Shown piece by piece: positions 37,297 through 41,634 of a DNA stretch of 41,634 bases; positions within the stretch are counted from its first letter, which is position 1; the number at the start of each line of letters is the position of its first letter. The notes under the pieces were generated by a model. That model was not told where the DNA came from. It did no database searches and worked only from the letters and a program-made list of their open reading frames with translations. The stretch is from an uncultured Burkholderiales bacterium (GTDB taxonomy: Bacteria > Pseudomonadota > Gammaproteobacteria > Burkholderiales > Burkholderiaceae_C): the NCBI GenBank assembly GCA_937891665.1, contig CALAGS010000213.1, forward strand, positions 1 to 41,634, written 5' to 3'. The position numbers and the translations under genes are program-made.

Positions 37297-37325
37297 GTTT
37301 CAAGCTTCCATGTAGAAGCTGAAAC
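37297..37325 (+). other. Strong hairpin without T tract between convergent genes
   Basis: GTTTC (37297-37301) and AGCTTC (37303-37308) pair with GAAGCT (37315-37320) and GAAAC (37321-37325), giving an 11-bp stem with one bulged A and a six-base loop. Neither strand has a T run after it. It lies between the transglycosylase and grxD stops, so it may protect mRNA 3' ends or act with Rho. Confidence 0.5.
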
Positions 37326-37342
37326 TCACACTGCTTGAGTGC

Positions 37343-37672
37343 TTATTCTTTGGGCGTGGTGCCCAGCACTTGAATCAGTTCACCCGACTCGTACATTTCC
37401 ATCATGATGTCAGAGCCACCCACAAATTCGCCCTTCACATACAACTGAGGAATGGTAGGCCAGTTGCTGTATTCCTTAATGCCATTGCGAATTTCAGCAT
37501 CGTCCAACACATTGACAGTTTTAACAGCCTTCGGATCAACGCCGCAAGCCTTCAAAATTTGAATGGCACGACCAGAGAAGCCGCACATGGGAAAGCTGGC
37601 GCTGCCTTTCATGAAAAGCAGTACTTCGTTTTGTTTGACCAAATCATCAATGCGGGCTTGGGTATCGCTCAT
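37343..37672 (-). CDS. grxD: Monothiol glutaredoxin (Grx4 type)
   Basis: The 109-aa protein has the active site CGFS (C30) in FPMCGFSGRA, the cis-Pro loop WPTIPQLYVKGEFVGGSDI (about 70-88) and no second active-site cysteine. CGFS glutaredoxins bind a bridging 2Fe-2S cluster with glutathione and take part in iron-sulfur delivery, which fits a cell with many Fe-S clients. It is downstream of prmC on the same strand with a gap of 67 bases. Confidence 0.96.
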   Translation of the reverse strand: MSDTQARIDDLVKQNEVLLFMKGSASFPMCGFSGRAIQILKACGVDPKAVKTVNVLDDAEIRNGIKEYSNWPTIPQLYVKGEFVGGSDIMMEMYESGELIQVLGTTPKE

Positions 37673-37739
37673 GGGAAATCCTCTTTAACTGTCAATGGGG
37701 TGATTATTTCATGTTAGCGGGGTATTTGCAGGCAAGGGT

Positions 37740-38555
37740 TTATTTTTGGCCCCCGGAGCAACGCTCAATGCCTGCCAAGTCTAACTTGGACTGGACCTGC
37801 TTAAATCCGGCTTGCTTAAGCAGGCTTCTAACCGCTGTCGCTTGCTTCCAACCATGCTCTAGGAGCAGCCAGCCACCCGCTTCTAAGTGATTCTGGGCGT
37901 TTTGAACGATTTTCTTGATGTCTTCTAAGCCATCAGGGCCGCTTGCCAAGGCTTGAAGGGGTTCGTGGGTCAGCATTGCCAAGTGGCCGTCATGGTCTTC
38001 AATGTAGGGGGGATTGGACACCAGCACATTGAATTTACCTTGAACTTGAGAGAACCAGTTGCTTTGGAGGAAGCTAACATTCAATGCCAAATTGTGTGCA
38101 TTGTGGGCAGCAAGGCTCAAAGCCTCGGCGCTGTTGTCCACGGCCAGAACTTCGGCCTCTGAAAGCTGAGATTTGAGTGCCAATGCGATAGCGCCACTGC
38201 CTGTTCCTAAATCAAGGTATCGGGGGCGCTCTAAACCTGTGCCGCATGCCAAGGCCCAATCCACCAACACCTCGGTGTCAGCTCTGGGGTCAAGCACACG
38301 CTTGTCGATGGCCAAGTTAAGTCCAAAAAATTCTTTCTGCCCCACGATGTAGGCTACAGGTTCATGTTGCAGTCGGCGCTGTGCCAGTGCTTCAAAGGCT
38401 GCAATCTGTTCAGGCAATACCTCATCGGTATCGTGCGCCAAAAGCCATGCGCGATCGTGAAGCGATCTGCCAGCGGCATGCAAGAACAAAATTTGGGCTT
38501 CCAGTCGGGGCAGCCCCAACACTTGGCCACGCGTTAAACATTGCGCCACGTTCAT
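37740..38555 (-). CDS. prmC: Release factor glutamine methyltransferase
   Basis: The 271-aa SAM-dependent enzyme methylates the glutamine of the GGQ motif in release factors. The SAM motif is [12 protein letters not shown] (115-126) and the catalytic NPPY is at 181-184 ([10 protein letters not shown]). [14 protein letters not shown] (66-79) is typical of PrmC. It overlaps prfA, its substrate, by four bases (ATGA), the conserved and functionally matched pair. Confidence 0.97.
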   Translation of the reverse strand: MNVAQCLTRGQVLGLPRLEAQILFLHAAGRSLHDRAWLLAHDTDEVLPEQIAAFEALAQRRLQHEPVAYIVGQKEFFGLNLAIDKRVLDPRADTEVLVDWALACGTGLERPRYLDLGTGSGAIALALKSQLSEAEVLAVDNSAEALSLAAHNAHNLALNVSFLQSNWFSQVQGKFNVLVSNPPYIEDHDGHLAMLTHEPLQALASGPDGLEDIKKIVQNAQNHLEAGGWLLLEHGWKQATAVRSLLKQAGFKQVQSKLDLAGIERCSGGQK

Positions 38556-39652
38556 GATGGCAGGCTTGATTCCAAATCAGCCAATTGCTCGGCTTGCCTG
38601 GCATTCTGAAGTGACCGTGTCACTTCTTCCAAGTCACCCTCCATGATGAAACTCAGCTTGTACAAGGTGAGGTTGATGCGGTGATCTGTGAAGCGTCCTT
38701 GCGGAAAGTTGTAGGTGCGAATTCGGTCTGACCGGTCGCCACTGCCAATGAGTCCTTTGCGCAAAGCCGCATCTTTGGCAGCGCGCTCGTTGCGATCTTT
38801 TTCTTGAATGCGTGCCGATAAAACCTGCATGGCTTTGGCTTTGTTGCGATGTTGGCTGCGATCGTCTTGGCACTCTGCCACAATGCCCGTAGGAATGTGC
38901 GTGATGCGCACTGCAGAGTCTGTTTTGTTGATGTGCTGACCACCCGCTCCGCTGGCGCGGTAGGTGTCAATGCGCAAATCGGCAGGGTTGATGGTCACAG
39001 CTTGGGCTTCGTCGGGCTCTGCGAGAACGGCCACGGTGCATGCACTGGTGTGAATACGGCCTTGTGTTTCGGTGGTCGGCACGCGTTGGACGCGGTGGCC
39101 ACCCGATTCAAAGCGCAGCGTGCCAAACACGTTGTCACCTTCGATGCGAATGACCACCTCTTTGTAGCCACCTAGCTCACTGGCAGACTCCGACATGATT
39201 TCGGCACGCCAGCCTTTGCGCTCACAAAACTTGGTGTACATGCGAAGCAAGTCGCCAGCAAAAAGCGCTGACTCGTCGCCGCCTGTCCCTGCGCGAATTT
39301 CCAAAAAAGCAGGTCGTGCATCGTCGGGGTCTTTGGGCAGCAACATGCGCTGCAACTCAGCTTCCAAATCGCTCATTTCTAATGAGGCACTTTGTATTTC
39401 TTCGTGGGCCATGGCTTGCATGTCGATGTCTTCGCTGCTGCTTTCTAGCATGGCATGGGCTGCTTCTAAATCGCTGCTGCGTTCTAAATACCGTGCATAA
39501 CGTTTGGCCAAAGCACTCACCTCAGCATGCTCGCGTGACAGTTTTAAAAACTGATTCATGTCGGCCATGATGTCTTCGCGCGACAGCAAAAAGTCCAGCT
39601 CTTCTAGACGCTGGGCATACCGCTCAAGCTGGTGACGTAAAAAGGGTTTCAT
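38552..39652 (-). CDS. prfA: Peptide chain release factor 1
   Basis: The 366-aa RF1 reads UAA and UAG. The codon-recognition tripeptide is P192-T193-T194 in [15 protein letters not shown] (the PxT of RF1; RF2 has SPF) and the catalytic GGQ is at 237-239 in [34 protein letters not shown] lies in domain 2. No frameshift site is present, as expected of RF1. It is preceded by hemA, 69 bases upstream on the same strand, the standard hemA-prfA-prmC order. Confidence 0.98.
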   Translation of the reverse strand: MKPFLRHQLERYAQRLEELDFLLSREDIMADMNQFLKLSREHAEVSALAKRYARYLERSSDLEAAHAMLESSSEDIDMQAMAHEEIQSASLEMSDLEAELQRMLLPKDPDDARPAFLEIRAGTGGDESALFAGDLLRMYTKFCERKGWRAEIMSESASELGGYKEVVIRIEGDNVFGTLRFESGGHRVQRVPTTETQGRIHTSACTVAVLAEPDEAQAVTINPADLRIDTYRASGAGGQHINKTDSAVRITHIPTGIVAECQDDRSQHRNKAKAMQVLSARIQEKDRNERAAKDAALRKGLIGSGDRSDRIRTYNFPQGRFTDHRINLTLYKLSFIMEGDLEEVTRSLQNARQAEQLADLESSLPS

Positions 39653-39721
39653 GAGTCTTTGCGAAAAATTGGAGGAGGCATTGAGTCAATCTCAATGCGG
39701 CGCAGGCTTGGGCGATGGTCG

Positions 39722-40993
39722 CTAGCGTTCTTTGCGCAAGAAAATACGTTGAACGGCTTGTGTGGCTTGGGCCACGTGTTCGGGATCTGCTTCTCTCAGT
39801 TCTGCCATAGCGCCATGCAGCATCTTTTGAGTCAAGCCACGTGAAAGTGCCTCCAGCACTTTTTCTGGGTCCTCACCCTTCGCCAACAATTTGCGGGCAC
39901 GGGCCATTTCAGCTTCGCGCCACTCATCGGCTTGCGCATTGAGTTGCTGAATGAGTGGCACGCTGCCTCGTTGGTGCATCCAGTGCATAAAGCTCTGAAC
40001 ACCTGCGTCAATGATCACCTCTGCTTCGGCCACTGCAGCTTGCCGATGTGCTTGGCCTGTTTGAATGACACTGGCCAAGTCGTCAACGGTATAGAGGTAG
40101 ACGTCTTCTAGGGATTTAACTTCGGGTTCGATGTCTCGCGGCACCGCCAAGTCGACCATGAACATGGGTCGATTGCGGCGTTTTTTCAAAGCGCGCTCTA
40201 CAGCACCCAAGCCAATCAAGGGCAAAGTGCTGGCTGTGCAACTGATGACGGCATCAAACTCATGCAGTCGATCGGGCAGTTCAGACAGGCGCATGACCTC
40301 GGCTCCAAATCGATCGGCGAGTTTTTCACCGCGGTCCATGCTGCGATTGGCAATGGCCATGCTGTGAGGGTTTTTGGCAGCAAAGTGGGTGACCACCAAC
40401 TCAATCATTTCGCCCGCACCCACAAACAAAACTTTGATTTTGCTGAGGTCTTCAAAAATTTGGCCCGCCAAGCGAACTGCTGCTGCTGACATGCTGATGG
40501 AGTGGGAACCAATTTCAGTGGTAGAACGAACTTCTTTGGCCACTGCAAAACTGCGTTGGAACAATTGGTTCAAGGTGCTGCCCAAGGCGCCGGCCTCTTC
40601 AGCGGCTCTGACGGCATCTTTGAGTTGACCCAGAATTTGAGCTTCTCCCAAGACCATGGAGTCGAGACCGCTGGCCACTCTGAAGGCATGCCTGGCCACA
40701 TGGCCTTCTTCAAGCATGTAAGTATGGGCGCGAAGCTCATGGGCAGAGACGCCACCTGTTTGCGCTAGCCAATTCAGAGTTTCATCCAACACAAGCTGAT
40801 CTGCGGCACAATAAATTTCGGTGCGGTTGCAAGTTGAGAGAATGGCGGCTTCAGGTTGGCGCGCTGTATGCGAGGCCAAGTTGCCCCTGAGTTGCTTCAA
40901 AGTAGGCGGCAATTGGTCCAAGGCAAAGGCAAACCGCCCGCGCAAATCGAGCGGAGCTGTTGTGTGGTTTAACCCCAATGCCCAAACTGCCAT
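39722..40993 (-). CDS. hemA: Glutamyl-tRNA reductase
   Basis: The 423-aa NADPH enzyme reduces glutamyl-tRNA to glutamate-1-semialdehyde, the first step of C5-pathway haem synthesis. C55 in [11 protein letters not shown] is the nucleophile; [17 protein letters not shown] starts the catalytic domain; [15 protein letters not shown] and [13 protein letters not shown] mark the NADPH domain; the C-terminal helix dimerises. Haem supplied here is needed by the cytochromes of petBC. The start ATG 40993 has no Shine-Dalgarno, and a perfect -10 lies only seven bases upstream. Confidence 0.97.
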   Translation of the reverse strand: MAVWALGLNHTTAPLDLRGRFAFALDQLPPTLKQLRGNLASHTARQPEAAILSTCNRTEIYCAADQLVLDETLNWLAQTGGVSAHELRAHTYMLEEGHVARHAFRVASGLDSMVLGEAQILGQLKDAVRAAEEAGALGSTLNQLFQRSFAVAKEVRSTTEIGSHSISMSAAAVRLAGQIFEDLSKIKVLFVGAGEMIELVVTHFAAKNPHSMAIANRSMDRGEKLADRFGAEVMRLSELPDRLHEFDAVISCTASTLPLIGLGAVERALKKRRNRPMFMVDLAVPRDIEPEVKSLEDVYLYTVDDLASVIQTGQAHRQAAVAEAEVIIDAGVQSFMHWMHQRGSVPLIQQLNAQADEWREAEMARARKLLAKGEDPEKVLEALSRGLTQKMLHGAMAELREADPEHVAQATQAVQRIFLRKER

Positions 40994-41000
40994 GTTTCGG

Positions 41001-41006
41001 ATTATA
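41001..41006 (-). promoter_or_regulatory. -10 element of hemA, nearly at the start codon
   Basis: Read on the minus strand the hexamer is TATAAT, an exact -10, ending seven bases before the hemA ATG (40993). Transcription would begin at or within a few bases of the ATG. Possible -35 hexamers 16-18 bases upstream (CCTTCA, TCCTTC or TTCCTT) match the consensus weakly. Confidence 0.5.
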
Positions 41007-41034
41007 AAACCTGTACCAACAGTGAAGGAAATGA

Positions 41035-41316
41035 ATGACTTGGGATGACGTATTTTGGCATTTGGCGAATTTCGGCTTGCCTGCGCTGGTACTTTCCTTG
41101 GGGATCACGCTCTGGGGCTCGTTCCAGTTCAGGCGCCAACCTCAAATCAAGTGGCTTTGGCGGTGGCTGCTGAATGCCATTTGCGGCTTGGCCGTGCTGG
41201 TAGTGGGTCTGGTGATAACGGGGAACGACGGCAAAATGGCGACCTACGGTGCGCTTGTTTTGGTTTGTGCCACCTTAGAGTGGGCTTTGCAAATGCGTTT
41301 CAAATTGCGGGGCTGA
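41035..41316 (+). CDS. Small three-helix membrane protein, function unknown
   Basis: The 93-aa product has three hydrophobic segments (about 12-29, 42-62, 68-86) with a basic loop ([10 protein letters not shown]) after the first. I recognise no named family. GAAGGA lies before the ATG; another ATG four bases upstream leads to a six-codon dead end. It is divergent from hemA by 41 bases, and its last 17 bases overlap the convergent phosphodiesterase gene. Confidence 0.7.
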   Translation: MTWDDVFWHLANFGLPALVLSLGITLWGSFQFRRQPQIKWLWRWLLNAICGLAVLVVGLVITGNDGKMATYGALVLVCATLEWALQMRFKLRG

Positions 41317-41634
41317 AAGCATCGACCCGGTCAGTGATGATGCCGTCTGTTCCCAATGCCATCAGGTGTTGGGTGGCCCATTCGTCGTTGACGGTGTAGC
41401 TTAAACAACGCATGCCCACGGCATGAACAGCAGCCACCATACTGGGTGTCCACAAGGCATATTGGCAGACGACGGCGCTGCAATCCAAGGTCTTGGCAGT
41501 TTCTAGCCATGCATCAGGCAGGTTGTGCAGCAGCAAACCTCTGGGCAATTGAGGTGCGGCTTGCTGAGCCCCTTTTAAAGATTCCACCTGAAAAGAGCTT
41601 AAAAGTGGTGGTACTTCTTCGTGCTGCCAAAGAA
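41300..41634 (-). CDS. ugpQ: Glycerophosphodiester phosphodiesterase, C-terminal part
   Basis: The frame is open to the window edge, giving about 111 C-terminal residues. PPLLSSFQVESLKGAQQ, PRGLLLHNLPDAW and the YTVNDEWATQHLMALGTDGI segment followed by ITDRVD are the closing part of the GDPD barrel; TDGIITDRVD is the family signature end. Such enzymes split glycerophosphodiesters to glycerol 3-phosphate and an alcohol. The catalytic N-terminal half is outside the window. The short form without signal in view resembles cytoplasmic UgpQ, but the start is not visible. Confidence 0.88.
   Translation of the reverse strand, partial: LWQHEEVPPLLSSFQVESLKGAQQAAPQLPRGLLLHNLPDAWLETAKTLDCSAVVCQYALWTPSMVAAVHAVGMRCLSYTVNDEWATQHLMALGTDGIITDRVDAFSPAI

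Overview
This window reads as a chromosomal core segment of a betaproteobacterium, order Burkholderiales, most like the freshwater Comamonadaceae (Limnohabitans/Rhodoferax-type). The assignment is inference from gene order (his genes-hinT-tatABC-HtrA protease; petABC-sspAB; secA-argJ-DUF815 ATPase-mutT-yacG-zapD-coaE-pilDCB; rplU-rpmA-obgE-proB-rppH-proS; grxD-prmC-prfA-hemA) and from protein features such as the beta/gamma-type haem spacing in cytochrome b. I see no insertion sequence, phage gene, CRISPR array or rRNA. There is one tRNA.

Layout. 1-8506 is a tightly packed plus-strand run: histidine biosynthesis (hisD, cut by the window edge, then C, B, H, A, F, I, E), a sugar-phosphate mutarotase wedged between hisA and hisF, a HIT hydrolase, then the Tat translocase (tatA, B, C). 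A membrane-anchored HtrA-type protease (minus) faces it. pdxA follows, then petABC (cytochrome bc1 complex), a strong terminator, and sspA-sspB. A tRNA-Thr with its own terminator is followed by a short DUF721/DciA-type gene (minus), divergent from secA. secA, argJ, a DUF815 ATPase and a Nudix hydrolase form a plus-strand run. It converges on a minus-strand run that, in transcription order, is methyltransferase, pilB, pilC, pilD, coaE, zapD, yacG.

26594-29883 holds yebC and then the least explained part: a 62-aa charged small protein, a secreted 86-aa protein built of three exact-period cysteine repeats, a 185-aa membrane protein resembling a bare MASE1-type sensor domain, and a small winged-helix regulator, ending at a PLP-dependent 3-hydroxyaspartate/serine/threonine ammonia-lyase-type gene. 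This stretch is visibly AT-richer than its surroundings.

29880-41634 returns to housekeeping: polyprenyl diphosphate synthase (minus), L21-L27-obgE-proB (plus), rppH (minus), proS and a small lytic transglycosylase (plus), then grxD, prmC, prfA and hemA (minus), a small membrane protein and the end of a glycerophosphodiester phosphodiesterase.

Functional links. Overlapping start/stop codons (ATGA, GTGA, TTGA) suggest translational coupling in his, argJ-DUF815-mutT, pilC-pilD and prfA-prmC. The Tat translocase genes lie a few kilobases from petA, whose Rieske product is a classical Tat client but here carries KR in place of RR. I found no clearly new defence or mobile system. The best candidates for something undescribed are the cysteine-repeat protein and its AT-rich neighbours, the mutarotase inside the his operon, and the compact pilB/pilC pair.
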